Assembly (NCBI GenBank): GCA_028753945.1
Contig: JAPNXP010000002.1
Location: forward strand, 558,001 to 622,000
Source of the DNA: Hexactinellida sp. DTS-2022
Lineage: Eukaryota; Porifera; Hexactinellida
Reading direction: 5' to 3'
DNA: 64,000 nt
In this document: positions 8,568 through 20,400 of the stretch, piece by piece
Position numbering within the stretch: position 1 is the stretch's first letter
Layout: every line of letters starts with the position of its first letter
The notes under the pieces: generated by a model
Database searches by the model: none
What the model was told of the DNA's origin: nothing
The model's input: the letters and a program-made list of their open reading frames with translations, nothing else
Position numbers and translations under genes: made by a program

Positions 8568-11500
8568 CTAAACCTCAGACTTTTCCTCGTCGGAATTGGG
8601 ATCTGCATCGTCATCATTTGAGTCTGTGTCTTTATTCTCTTGCACGTTATGCTTGTCAACAACGATTGGTAACAAAGGAATGCATGTTTTCTTCACGTAG
8701 AACAGTAGATACCCGGCTTTGGTTACAACAGATTCCTGCTGTGAGTGCGATGTAACGGAGCTATCATCGAAGTAGTACCACTTAGCATTGTCTTTGTGCT
8801 TTGCGTATGCAGTGTAATGGCCGCCGCCTAAACCCCCGAAGTGATTAGACACTCCGTACAACTCGTACTGTAGTGAGCCCTGGGATTTGGAAAGCGTGAA
8901 CTCGCTCATATCCATCTCAAGCGGGAAGTAGATATAGCTATCCAGTTTATCTCTCCAGTACTGATTGTATGAGAACCGCTTTAGGTGTATGACGAGGCAT
9001 TCTGGGATTCTCCAGATTTCAAGCTGTTTGGACGCTTGTCTGAAGTCCTGGCACTGGGGGCAGTACCATGGGTCATCCTTTGAGAGAATCTCTTTCTCCG
9101 TGAATAGCTTTATGCAGTCAGTAAGGTGGATGTCCTTCTTTATTTCCTTCCTGTGCACACTCTCGTGCTCGTCAATATCTCTTAGAACCGACTCGTCATA
9201 GAAATTCCGATACTTTGAGTTCCACTCCATAGCAATCACAGATCTGTTTGAGAGCCGCAGACAGTTGCCGTCATCTCGCAGCTCGCCCATCTCCGCGGAC
9301 CCGTACGCGTTAACCAACTTAAGTCGAAACATGTCCGGCGGGTACTGCGATATATCGAACGAATCCGGGACATAAGAGAAAGGGTGTATAAGGGGAGATG
9401 CTCCTCCCACCTCCATACTGCCAGCTATCTCATCCTCAGGTTCCTGTTTAACTCTAACAACACTGTCCTCGATATCCCCCTCCCCTGGCTGGCTGGCCTC
9501 TAGATGGTCGCTGCTTATAGTCTGCTCGCGCGCGGCCTCTTCGCCTTCCGAATCTCGCTGCTCGGTTTCGGCAGACTTACCCTGGTCATCGCTATCATTC
9601 CCAGAATCCACATTCGCCATCTCAACATCTCCCACTTTCGGCTTTTCCTCTCTCTCCTCTAGCTGTGCCCTGTACTCCTCGCTAACACTGATGTACCGGC
9701 TCATGAAGAACACACACACCTTGTACATGTCCTTGTAGGTGGCCTTATCCCTCGGGAGGGGGAGCACGAGTGGCATTCCGAACAGATAATGGTGCACATA
9801 TGTGTGCGTGGCAATACTGGTGTACTGGGTGCGGCGGAGCTCGCGGTTGTACATAGGGAGACACATTAACTCCGGGTCATCTATCGTATTGATCGGAGTC
9901 TCGTATACGAATATATCGTCTCGCTCCGTGATGCCGTTAATCGACTCTTGATGCTCGAATATCTTATGGAACCTGTGACTGTATACGTCACACACCACCA
10001 GCCTGTCCGTGTCGATTCCGCTGAGATTAGACAGCTCGTCACACAGCTCCTTGATGCGACTGTTCTTTGGGATCTTAACTTTGTATATGATAGGCTTGGC
10101 CGCGGGATTTAGTCTGATTAGAGTCAGTTTAATGTTACGAGTCTTCTTGATGGGTAGCGGGAGAGATAGGTACATGAATGGATCGAATGTAATTGATACC
10201 TTTTCGCATTCGGGGCACACTAACGTGGACTTGTACTGCCCTTGGAAGGTGTCTACTATGATGGACTTATTCCTCATCTGGTGTCGGTCCCATGACTCCT
10301 GGGCCGCCTCTGTGTCGGGTTTGTTTATCTCCTTCATCTCGACGTACGGTTTGTTGACCACTCTATTCAGGTCCTCGTGCAGCCCGTCCAACAGGAAGGA
10401 AATGTGCTCTTGTGAGTCCTGCTGTGCGTACCCCGAGAAAGTAGGCGCGAACTTACCCACCGTCAGCTTATAGTCCCGCGGCGCTAAATAAGCGTAGTCG
10501 CCGGACCAGATAGCCTTAACCAGCTCGCCGAATGACTTGGCGAGCTCGCCTTTCATCCCGAGTGGGTTCTTCGTGTTTATCTCCTTCACATAGGTGTCGT
10601 TCTTGAAGTACGCAATGAGAGATGGGATGTGCAATAAGCACTGTAGGCCCGAGTTCATGAAACAGGTGTTCCCCAGGTTTGAGAGGCCGCAGAGGCCGGG
10701 GGTGGTTGGCTGTCGGCCCGAGTAATACCCGTAGCTACTCGAGTATCCATAGCTACTGCTGTAGTTGCTGCTCGTCGAGAAAGTGGACTGAGAGCGTGTC
10801 GTCATGCCCGAACTGCTGCTCGCCGGATAAGCGTTTGACATCTGCATGTTCCGCGCGGCCTGGGTGGTCCGGGGCCAACTCGCGTCCTGGTTCTGTACCT
10901 CCAATAAGACGCACTGTCCGTCGAACAGCCCCACGTCCTGCGCCTCCTGGTTGAGGTCCTTTATTAGTTCGTACGTGTACGTCATGTAGCGGTTGTACAC
11001 GCGCACCTCCTTCCCACTCGCGATGGAGAACACTTTACGGATCTTCCTCTCTAGGATGCGGATCGTGTCGCAGCGAGAGATGCGCACGATCTGGAACTCG
11101 TTCTCCTTCGGGTAGAGACAGGCCTTCAGCTCCAGCGGGTATATCTCAACCTTGCACTGCTTCACGAACTTCCCGTACTCCACCACGCGTCGGGATATCG
11201 CCACGGAGTCCGGGGAGAGTCCGTACCAGCTGGCCAGCTTCTTCCAGGCCTCCTCCGGCACCAGTTTGTAGTCTATCTCGTCCACTTGGTGCCGCCGGAG
11301 CTTGCCGCTGTCCAGCAGACTGCTGTTGTCGATGGGCCCCGGACGGGCCACCTCATCCCCGGCCTGAGACTTGTCCCAGTTGTCGTACCCCACGAACCGC
11401 TTCCACTGCTTGAACCAGCGTATGTGCACCAGGTACCACTTCTGTCCGCTGTGCAGGGGCTTGGAGAGGTGCGAGTACAGCTCGGACTTCTGGATGTCGA

Positions 11501-11921
11501 ACGGCGGCGGCTCCATTCGGTCGGGACTCTCCTCCGGGCCCGAGTCGACGTCGTCCGCCGGAGAGGGCTCCTCCTCGGGGACTCCGTTCTCGGCGCCGGT
11601 CCCCTCAGGTGTGTCCGCTTCCGGCTGCGGGGCGGTGTCCATGGTGCTCTCTGGGTCTCCGTTCTGATTCGTGTCCTCACTCGTGGCGGCGGTGGGGTCT
11701 GTCTCGGGCTCAATCGTGTCGTTATTCGTCTGAGAAGTGACTTCCTTCAGCTCAGAGGGAGGATCCTCCTTCGCATCAAGGCTAGGAGGTTCTACCTTGT
11801 CGCATACCATGGGGCTATTCAAATCGCCAGAGCTCTCGACCTGCCCATTCTCCCCGTTCGTCTCGGGCTCCTTGGAACCTCTGGGCTCCTCTGTCAATGC
11901 GGCGGTAGGAGACGAGGACAT
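8568..11921 (-). CDS. Ubiquitin carboxyl-terminal hydrolase, USP4/USP15 type
   Basis: Intronless, 1117 residues, ATG at 11921. Residues 1-140 are an acidic, low-complexity leader. A DUSP domain follows (about 141-265, WYLVHIRWFKQWKRFVGYD), then a ubiquitin-like domain (about 265-355). The USP fold has its Cys box NLGNTCFMNSGLQCLL (catalytic Cys420) and His box GGLGGGHYTAYA (His1035). Zinc-ribbon pairs are CPEC and CPQC. An acidic, serine-rich insert of about 100 residues lies inside the catalytic domain near 760-860. This domain order is the one shared by USP4, USP11 and USP15, which remove ubiquitin from signalling and spliceosome proteins. One invertebrate gene may be pro-orthologous to all three, so I give no single symbol. 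The human proteins are slightly shorter because they lack the long leader. Confidence 0.94.
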   Translation of the reverse strand: MSSSPTAALTEEPRGSKEPETNGENGQVESSGDLNSPMVCDKVEPPSLDAKEDPPSELKEVTSQTNNDTIEPETDPTAATSEDTNQNGDPESTMDTAPQPEADTPEGTGAENGVPEEEPSPADDVDSGPEESPDRMEPPPFDIQKSELYSHLSKPLHSGQKWYLVHIRWFKQWKRFVGYDNWDKSQAGDEVARPGPIDNSSLLDSGKLRRHQVDEIDYKLVPEEAWKKLASWYGLSPDSVAISRRVVEYGKFVKQCKVEIYPLELKACLYPKENEFQIVRISRCDTIRILERKIRKVFSIASGKEVRVYNRYMTYTYELIKDLNQEAQDVGLFDGQCVLLEVQNQDASWPRTTQAARNMQMSNAYPASSSSGMTTRSQSTFSTSSNYSSSYGYSSSYGYYSGRQPTTPGLCGLSNLGNTCFMNSGLQCLLHIPSLIAYFKNDTYVKEINTKNPLGMKGELAKSFGELVKAIWSGDYAYLAPRDYKLTVGKFAPTFSGYAQQDSQEHISFLLDGLHEDLNRVVNKPYVEMKEINKPDTEAAQESWDRHQMRNKSIIVDTFQGQYKSTLVCPECEKVSITFDPFMYLSLPLPIKKTRNIKLTLIRLNPAAKPIIYKVKIPKNSRIKELCDELSNLSGIDTDRLVVCDVYSHRFHKIFEHQESINGITERDDIFVYETPINTIDDPELMCLPMYNRELRRTQYTSIATHTYVHHYLFGMPLVLPLPRDKATYKDMYKVCVFFMSRYISVSEEYRAQLEEREEKPKVGDVEMANVDSGNDSDDQGKSAETEQRDSEGEEAAREQTISSDHLEASQPGEGDIEDSVVRVKQEPEDEIAGSMEVGGASPLIHPFSYVPDSFDISQYPPDMFRLKLVNAYGSAEMGELRDDGNCLRLSNRSVIAMEWNSKYRNFYDESVLRDIDEHESVHRKEIKKDIHLTDCIKLFTEKEILSKDDPWYCPQCQDFRQASKQLEIWRIPECLVIHLKRFSYNQYWRDKLDSYIYFPLEMDMSEFTLSKSQGSLQYELYGVSNHFGGLGGGHYTAYAKHKDNAKWYYFDDSSVTSHSQQESVVTKAGYLLFYVKKTCIPLLPIVVDKHNVQENKDTDSNDDDADPNSDEEKSEV

Positions 11922-12767
11922 GTAGATTGGACGAACTGGTCGATACTATTGTATACTAAACCTTATGTAAATGAAGTTATACCAAGCCAAACAGTATGCC
12001 GATATATTCTGGCAAGTATAATGTAACTATAATGTGTAATTTAGTTGCCATTATTTATCTACTACGTATCTAGCTGGAAATGTAGGAATAGCTATCAGGT
12101 TCATATTTATTGAATTTCCCCGGTTTTCCTCTTATTTAGGAGTTCTCGCTGAGCATAATGAATTCATTCCTAAGAGTGTTATACAATCGACTCTAAGCCA
12201 TTACGGCAGGGAACAATGAAGAGCGGAATAACATCATAATACGCACAGGGGCCATGAGAACTGAAACTTATCTCTCAACATTTGAGTAATGAGTATTTAT
12301 CGATTAGATAGTTGTGCAATAAAACGAATTTCTGTCTCGTTATTACGAATGACATAACTTCTAGATACATTGAATTCATACTGTTGTACATAATAATGCC
12401 TATGTTTGGTAGCTACTCATTAGCGAGATGAAGAATTATAATTTAGGTTATATAACTCCGGCGTAAGGACTTGGGGCAGATGGAATTTAATTAATTAATT
12501 AATTAATTAACCTAGTTTGGGTCATAGTTTTACTGGTTTAGGAACATTAATTGATTTGTGAGTTCGTGTCTGGTACAAAGGCTACTTAAGTGAGGTTAAA
12601 ATAATTAATCCAACGAGCCATTGCTCAAACATAGTGTCAGTCAATAAATAGATAATAATAAAACTTTAAACTTAAACTTAGATTAGATTTAAAAACAAAA
12701 TTGAATTTTATGAACAGTGTATGTTTGTGCCTGATAGACCAGGTAGGAATGCTACTGCATATGATCA
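11922..12767. repeat. Intergenic stretch with a TTAA microsatellite
   Basis: AT-rich. A run of six TTAA units lies at about 12487-12510. No gene supported. Upstream flank of the USP gene. Confidence 0.5.
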
Positions 12768-15408
12768 TCATTGTTGTTGGGTGAAATATGAGCTACCCTG
12801 GTTGTCTATTAGATTTCTCAGTTTGGAGTTTTCCTGCTCAAGGGTTTCCGCTTGTTTAGTGAGGAACTCTAGACTGGCTTGTAGCGCAATATTCCGCATT
12901 AGCGTATCTTCTACCAACATTTGTTGCTGTAGAGTTATCTCATAGCAGAGACCGTCCTCGGGATTGGGTTCGTAAGAGCCGATTGAATGCGAGGGGGATT
13001 TAATTGAGGAGTTATCATTGCGTTCTACGATGTTTTGCATTATTCTGGCTTTCTTCTGAAGCTCTTTAGTTAGCTGTTTGAGATGGTCTTCTTGGAAACT
13101 AATTTTATCTTTTTTCTGATTCAACTCGAGCTGCAAACGCTCTATCTTTACAGCGAAGTTGTCAATGGTCTCAAAGAGGACAGAAATATTTTCTTCCTTG
13201 TTGTCTAGATCTGTGTGAGCTAGCACAGGCGTGGAGTGGGAGAGCTCCTTGGTTACGGGGGACAGAGGAATGTGCTCCTCTCTTATCCGCTCCATTGAGC
13301 CTAGCTTGTCGGCCTGGGCCTTAACTAGTTTGGAAATATCACGCATTGTTTGGTTCTGCTTCTTTTCTAGGATTTTCTTCTCATTTTTTTGTTCAATCAC
13401 TTTTTGTTGCAGTAGTTTAAAGCTAGATTCTTTTTCTTGTAGTATCACACTCAACTTATCAATTTCAAATTTACTGTGCATTTCAGAATTTTCATACATT
13501 GCAGTTAAATATCCTAAATTATTTGTGGCTTTCTCTAATTTATTTTTTAAAGAGTTTACGTTATTTTCCAGTTCAGTGTTGTTAGTTTCAAATCCAGAGT
13601 TCGAATGTTTTAAAGAAGTCACCTCAAGGGTCAAATTATCAACTGTAGTAATCAGTTCTTTTTCACGTTTCTGTAAGTTCAGGTAATTATGTTTGCAATT
13701 TTCAAACTCGAGTCTAACTGTATCTAATGATTTCTCCAATTGTTTCTCATTTACAGCTGAAGAGTTAAATCTTTGAGAAAGCTCACTAAATTCGTGACAT
13801 TTCGCGTTTAAATTCTCATTTTCTTTAGAAACTTCGTCGATTTTCTGTTTCAGTAAATTGCTAGAGTTTTCGGAGATAATCATTTCATTTCTAGCCGCAA
13901 TGAGCTCTGTCTTTGTTACAGTATGCTCGCTAGATAAAGTGTCAAGTTTCAAATTCAGCTTTTCTAATTTGTTCTCTTGCTGAGCCAGTTTCTTCTGTTG
14001 CATCTGATTAACGTCAGTCAGAGATTTGTTCTTTCCCCTCAGCTCAGTGCAGTTCTCTTTAGCGGCCTTTGTATCGTCTCTGTGCGAGCTCAGCAGAGTC
14101 TTCAAGTGCTCCAACTCACATTTGTACTGCTCACTCTTCTGCTTCCACTTCTCTCCCTACACAGGAATAGTAACTTTATGGAAATATACAATAATATAAT
14201 GAAAATACAGTCAGGTCCGATTGTGTGAACACTTTTCGTCTGCTTAATAAGTTAATATGAAAAATATCAACATATTGTTATTAAGAACAAGCCCTATGGT
14301 CCCAATTAACAACTTACATAAGGTTTGTAATAAGTAGAGTTCGTTTATTATGAAGTCTCACTATTATGAATGCAATTTTTGGTCATTTGAATGTTCATAA
14401 TAAAAGAACCTGACTGTAATTATGAATTAATATACAAATAAACTCACCTTTTCTACTTGCTTAACGAAATGAAGGTTTTCTTCTCCCAATTTGACAACCT
14501 GGTCTTTCAGTGTGTTCTCTCTCTCCCGTATTTCCTTCAGCTCTTCCCTACCAATTTCCAATTCCCCCTTAAGTCCGTCGATCACTTCCTTCTGCAAGTT
14601 AACTCCACCAGCGCACTCGGTAGCTCTACTGTATGCCTCTCCACTGTTCTCGTACTGCAGAATAATATTCTTGAACTCCGTATGTATCTGTTCTTTCTCC
14701 TCCGAGACTTGCTTCAGTTTCCGCCGCGTGCTCTCGAGCTCGGACTTGCAAGCCACGTGTGTGTCGAGCTCGGTTTTCAATCTGTTCTGTGCCCAGTTCA
14801 TCTTAATGGTGATGCTATTGTTGTCCTCCTGGAGATCTCTCTTTGCTCTGGTCAGCTGTTCCGTTTCGTTCTCCATTCGCTGTATCTTAGACTGCAGACG
14901 TGAGACCTCTCTTTTCGTAGATTTCGAGTCTTCGTTAAGCTTGTTGTCTTTTTGCTTGTGATCTTGGATAGCAGTTGTCAACTGGAATTCAAATAATTGT
15001 GAAGGCACCGGCATGTTGTAATATTGTTTATTTGCAAATAAGAATTATATTTGTTGTTGTAAGGTTAAATAATGTGAGGCAATAAGATACAAATTTTTCA
15101 TTGAATTCTATAAGATCGCGTCGAGATAGAAGAAATATAAGTTCGTTTAATAACTGTATGATTACCTGTTTATTGAGTAGTGTGATTTCATTGTCTCTCT
15201 CCTTGACTGTATCTTTATAAGATTTGATATCAGAAACTAATTTCTCTGCGAATTTCGTAACCTTTTCCTTCTGAATTATGTAATTCTGAGATTCACTAGA
15301 GCTGCCATTTGCCTCGCTAATACTATCTAGCAATTTATCCAAACCCAGTGTATAGATTGATGGGGCAAAGTTATTCTTTCCTTTATGCACACTCGCTTGA
15401 CTCGCCAT
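12768..15408 (-). CDS. Long coiled-coil protein of unknown function, three exons
   Basis: Exons on the minus strand: 15408-15166, 14981-14448 and 14156-12768, all joined in phase 0 at GT-AG sites, giving 721 residues. Nearly the whole protein from about residue 50 is heptad-repeat coiled coil, rich in Glu, Lys, Asn and Leu, with no enzymatic motif. A conserved-looking block near the C-terminus is GLCYEITLQQQMLVEDTLMR, followed by FLTKQAETLEQENSKLRN. The second intron contains a family C transposon. Size and composition fit a centrosomal, ciliary or Golgi coiled-coil protein, and the next gene is ciliary enkurin, but I cannot name an orthologue. Confidence 0.72.
14206..14418. mobile_element. 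MITE, family C, in an intron
   Basis: Ends TACAGTCAGGTCCGATTGTG and the complement of TACAGTCAGGTTCTTTTATT. About 213 bp, no ORF. It sits inside the second intron of the coiled-coil gene; a related copy is at 17670-17875. Confidence 0.8.
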
Positions 15409-15576
15409 TGTAAAATCTCAGAAAATAGCAAACATACAAATACTAATTTTGATATATAAACTTATAATTAATCAAATGAGAGGCATAAGTTGTAAGAATA
15501 TATTTTGTTGCGTAATGTGTTGGATATAATAAGTGATTATTGCAGGCTTATAGTAACGAGTTATTAGTAATTATAT

Positions 15577-16365
15577 CTATTCTACGTCTTCAGCTGACAC
15601 ATAGATAATCTTATGCCCCTCCATTACCTCAATGTCTTTCTCAAGCCGTTTCATTTCGGCTTCCAAGCGCTCTTTCCTAGCCTTCTTAGGCGCGGTATCG
15701 GTTATAACAGACAACCCCTGGTACTGCTTGTATAAATCCTCCCAGTTCTTCTTCAAGCCCTCTATCACGGACTGTCTGTCCTTATCGCTAAGCTGTTTTA
15801 AGGCGCCGGCCTTTTGCTGCTCAATCACAAAGTGGTCATAGGATTCCTGAGCTTGGATCTGTTCATCTTTCCGTCGCTCCAAATACCCCGGCACTTTCCC
15901 GTACTCCCTTTTCATGACGTATTTCGGGACCAGACCGGACGGGTCGAGTGTGTGGGTGGTGCCAGAGGGAGAATCCACGTATTTGGGATCCGACTTCTTA
16001 ACTGTGGAGTTTATGTTCTCCATAGCATTAGATTTTATGAAGTTCTTATCGGTCTTTGTTCCCATTAGGGGATGTTCGTCGTGCTTAGGCACCGCAGGCT
16101 TTTGAGAGGCGTCTCTCTCGAATTCGTCGGAGGGACTGCGCTTTTGGGGTTTCGAGTTTTTCTTTAGAAAGTTCTGTGTGTCGGGTTGCGGTACTTTGGC
16201 AGGTCCCATTGTCTTGGTTTGCATTTTGTTGGTTTTGAGGTGTTTCTGCACTCGGTCCGCGTGTATGGATTTGTACCTGTGCGGCTTGTACACGGCCGGG
16301 GGGGTGTGGGGAATCAGATTGTAGATGCTCTCCTCGGGCTCCTGGGCCCGCTTGGTGCCGTACAT
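15577..16365 (-). CDS. ENKUR: Enkurin
   Basis: Intronless, 262 residues (human about 256). Diagnostic stretches in order: SIYNLIPHTPP near the N-terminus, MGPAKVPQPDTQNFLKK, HPLMGTKTDKNFI, LDPSGLVPKYVMKREYGKVP (central), and the C-terminal enkurin domain with LSDKDRQSVIEGLKKNW, LSVITDTAPKKARKERLEAE and HKIIYVSAEDVE. The family is a calmodulin-, TRPC- and SH3-binding adaptor of sperm and is also a microtubule inner protein of motile cilia. Finding an intact copy implies that this organism builds motile cilia or flagellate sperm. The start is fixed by the conserved N-terminal motif directly after it. Confidence 0.96.
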   Translation of the reverse strand: MYGTKRAQEPEESIYNLIPHTPPAVYKPHRYKSIHADRVQKHLKTNKMQTKTMGPAKVPQPDTQNFLKKNSKPQKRSPSDEFERDASQKPAVPKHDEHPLMGTKTDKNFIKSNAMENINSTVKKSDPKYVDSPSGTTHTLDPSGLVPKYVMKREYGKVPGYLERRKDEQIQAQESYDHFVIEQQKAGALKQLSDKDRQSVIEGLKKNWEDLYKQYQGLSVITDTAPKKARKERLEAEMKRLEKDIEVMEGHKIIYVSAEDVE

Positions 16366-16938
16366 TGTTAGCTAATATAGCACGAGTGTGTAGTTATCTT
16401 ATAGCACGAATGTGAAGTTATATTATAGCACGTGGTGTAGTTATATTATTGCACGAATGTGTAGTTAGCTTATTGCACGAATGTGTAGTTATCTTATAGA
16501 ACGTGGTGTAGTTATATTATAGCATTCATATAGAGTATATATCATAGTAGTGTTGTAAAATTTCGAAAATTTTTGTTTTCCATGGAAATTTCTGGAAGAT
16601 TACATATTTTTAATTATGCTTAGGAACTTTATTTGAAATTGTCAAAAATTTTGTGCTACTTAAGTTAGTGTCATGAGGAAAAATAACAAGCGCACATAAA
16701 CAACTCTACATTATAGATATGGTCTATAAAAATTTCAGAACTAGGTATATAGAATAATTTTTCCATGTAAAATTTCCGGAAATTTGGGAATATTTTGGAA
16801 ATTTCCCGACCTTACAACAATTAACACTAGTATATAGTGAGGTAGTAGGAAATATAATGAACTTGTTTTTAATACCTAAAGTATTTCATGATTATATGAT
16901 TATTCGATAGAGCAATATTTTGTAATCCTACTGTATTG
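16366..16938. repeat. Tandem repeat and a hAT-like inverted-repeat element
   Basis: Positions about 16378-16515 hold roughly five imperfect copies of a 25-30-bp unit built on TTATAGCACGAATGTGTAG, directly upstream of the enkurin start. Positions about 16551-16816 begin GTTGTAAAATTTCGAAAATT and end with a related inverted sequence (GGAAATTTCCCGACCTTACA), so this is probably a non-autonomous DNA transposon. No gene. Confidence 0.6.
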
Positions 16939-17254
16939 TACAGCAGATTATCTTTAGTATGAACACGGATAGGGCGAATATTTAATTCCCCTAGCCTATA
17001 CAATGCATGTAAACTACTCCGGATAATACGAATTCCAGGTAAGGCCAACAAATTTCGACGGTCCCCTGGTGTTCGTATTAACGAAAGTCTACTGTATACA
17101 GTAGAACCTCGTTAGTACGAACACAGGGGACCGTCGAAATTTGTTGGCCTTACCTGGAATTCGTAATCAATATCATTTGTATTTAAATGCTTTGAAGGAG
17201 ACTGAAATAGTGTTCGTATTAACCGGAATTTCGTATTAACGAGGTTCTATTGTA
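16939..17254. mobile_element. Two family A MITEs inserted back to back
   Basis: Elements at 16939-17096 and 17097-17254 abut at a TATA. They are in opposite orientation, so about 17040-17155 is a long near-perfect palindrome (the GGCCAACAAATTTCGACGGT block occurs in both orientations). Confidence 0.8.
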
Positions 17255-17442
17255 CATTCCCAAAAACAGAATTACATTTCACCAAATAATTTCATCGACT
17301 AATCATATGCACCTAATTTCTAAATTAGACAACACTAAGTCTGAATAAACCTAGTTGATGATTTGATATAATTATCGATGCGTAATAAGTAATATTATTA
17401 TATGAGAACGTTCTATTATAATCTCGTAAGCTCAGAGATTTA

Positions 17443-20400
17443 CTAATTTCGCTTTTTGTTAACGAACTGTTTCAGTCCACTAGTTGTCATTGACTTGGGC
17501 CGTTCAATAGGCAGTCCCAGAGCCCTGTCCCACACCAGGGAAGAGAGCACCCCGAGAGCGCGAGACACACCGAATAGCACCGTGTAGTAGCTCATCTCAG
17601 ATAGCCCGTAGTACTAAATTACAGGGGTAAATACATACATAGGATAGCTCGAGTTAAGTAACCTTACATACAGTCAGTAGGCGCTTATTGTGAGCAATAT
17701 TCCGTCTGCTTAATATCAACATATTGTTATTATGAACAAGCCTTATGGTCTCAATTTACCAACTAACATAGGGTTTGTATTAAGTTGAGTTCGCTTATTA
17801 TGAAGTCTCACTATTATGAACACAATTATTGGTCGCTTAAATGTTCATAATAAAAGAAACTGATCGTATTTTTAAATGAGATAACTTAAAGAACTCAGTT
17901 ATTTCTAATACTAAATAGCGTTTTTTACAGATTAAAAAGTTGACCATTAGAACATAAGCCTGGCTCTTTTACAATTAGAAAAAACTGAGCACTATATAAG
18001 TATTCTATTTTTCAACTATTCTCTGAAAAATAATGATGTTATAAGTGTATATAGTTCTAGAATATTCTCAGTGGTACCTTGAGGAGCACGCCTGAGTGTG
18101 CGTCTACGTTCGGCCAGGGGTTGGCCGCCTTGCCGTGCTCCTGCATGACGAGAGGCGCTATCTTGTAGATCTGACTAACCAGCTTGAAGAGAGGATCCTC
18201 GGGGAGGTGTTTCAGAGCAAACTCTCTCTGGCAGGTGTAGCGGGGGTCTGTTTTCCGAAGCACTGCGTGACCGTAACCAGGGATTACCTATAAGCACAGT
18301 TAATGGCATACTCTCTCGTTAATACGGACAGGATAAGGCGAACAAGGATAAATATATAATTTCCCTAGCCTATACAAATGCACGCAAATGACTTCTGCTA
18401 TTACGATTAGTACAACATGTTTGGACCGTCCTTTGATGTTCGTATTAACTAGAATCTACTGTAACTATTGAAGTTTAGAAATGTCTTAACCCCGAGTAGT
18501 ACCGGCTTCTAATTACCCTGACTTCTTACAAACTATTAAGTAGGAGTCACCTGTCCATTGTTGAGAGTGTTCCACATAAACTCTCGCAATTTCTCGTCGC
18601 TAACTTCCCCGCCTAAATCCTTCTGGAGCTTTGTAAGCCAAACTAACACTTCCTACAAGAATATACATACAAAGGAAGAAACAGTATAACTTAAATATAT
18701 ATCGAAGGTCACACGGTATAGCCAATTAGATATATATTTAGGGAAATATTTCCATTGTTTAAATACATACGTAGATATATAATGCAAAGTAATAATAAGT
18801 TAATATTAAAAACCTCAAAGCCACTTAACCTAAATATTACAATCACAGTTGGGTTTGCCTAAAGCCAAGATACTTATAATTAGGGAATGAAAGATTCACG
18901 AACGAACTTGAACTGAACGTGCGTTAATTTAGCTGAATTGAATTGTGTTTATTCAGTCCGTTAGTGTACGTATAATGCTTATAACTGCGTATAATTGCGT
19001 ATAGCGCATACCTGATTAGCCAGACCGTGCAGGGGGCCGGCTAGCCCATTCATAGCAGCTGCGAATGAGAGGTAGGGGTCGCTGAGAGCGCTGCCCACCA
19101 AGTGGCAGGTGTGCGCGGACACATTTCCCCCCTCGTGATCAGCGTGAATAGTCAGGTAGAGTCTCAATAGCTCGATGAACTTAGGATCAGTAAACCCTGA
19201 ATAGACAGTAATTAGTAATACAGATAGAGAGCATATTATATAAGTTTAGCTGAACAAACAATTTGATAAGCCATAGACAAAATAAATATGAGTTCTCTCG
19301 AGTTATTAACAGCTAGAGTCAGTATAATATTTGTATGTCTAATAATTGTCTATCCAAATACAGCAGTATAACAGAAGGCAATACTACACAGGATTCTATT
19401 AACACTGGTGTACCTAGCATGTGAGCGAAGTTAGCTGACCAATCCGTTTCCAGCGGAGCAGCCATTTTCCCGTCCCTATAGAGGTGTCTGAAAATGAGAG
19501 CTGCCAGCGAGGGGAGCTTAGCGATGAGATCCATCGAGTCTTCATAGGTACTCTGGAGGGAATAGGATTATACATTCCAATTGACACTTCGGTAACCATG
19601 TATATCCCCCCATTAGTTAATACAATATATATAACTAGGGCATAATAATATAATCAATAATCAATAATCTCAGTAATATTAAACAGCTAGTGTATAAGAA
19701 GCATAAGCAGAGTACAGAGTTCAACAGAAACAGCACCAGCCCCAAGGTGTCGCCTCCTGGCTGCCACTTCCGGTGCCACTTCCGGAGGCGGGTTTAGCCG
19801 TAGCCGACTTGGTGGTGTCTCTCCCCAACTCAACTTTCATTCTAACATCCACTTGTGCGCCATCTGTCAATTTACATTCCTTCAGGACACTCGAGTTGGT
19901 AAGGACCTCCCCATTGAAATAGAGCTCCTGTAGGTGGCTGGGATAGCTGATGCTGGTCAGCGCAATCCGAGACTTGAACTCCTGCACTGTGTCTTCTTCC
20001 GAGATGCGAACTGTAGTGGTCTGGCCAGTTAGAGTCTTCACGTTAAGTTCCATTTAATAATATATTAGCTAGCTAGCTAGGCTGATAGAGTATTTGTAAT
20101 AGCTTAGGTAATACTTGAGAAATAGCCTAATATGCTGGGTTAAATTACGTTTTCATTTAGTTATTTAGAAAACCATACTAGGGACATTTTATTGAATCAA
20201 GAATGGATAATTGTCTCTACAATGGTAAATCTTCCATTTAAAGAATAATGTATAACTAATTATATATGTTATGGGAGATGTTGTCAATCGGGAGATGTTG
20301 TCGAATCGCCAACATCTCCCGCGGGAGATGTTGGCGATTTACCATTATGGCTTCAGTTGTTTATAATTATGGTTTCTATTATTATAATATATATTATTAG

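Noticed and set aside
11286-12026. 246-codon plus-strand frame opposite the USP gene
   Set aside because: Shadow of the GC-rich USP N-terminus; codon pattern and homology are only on the minus strand.
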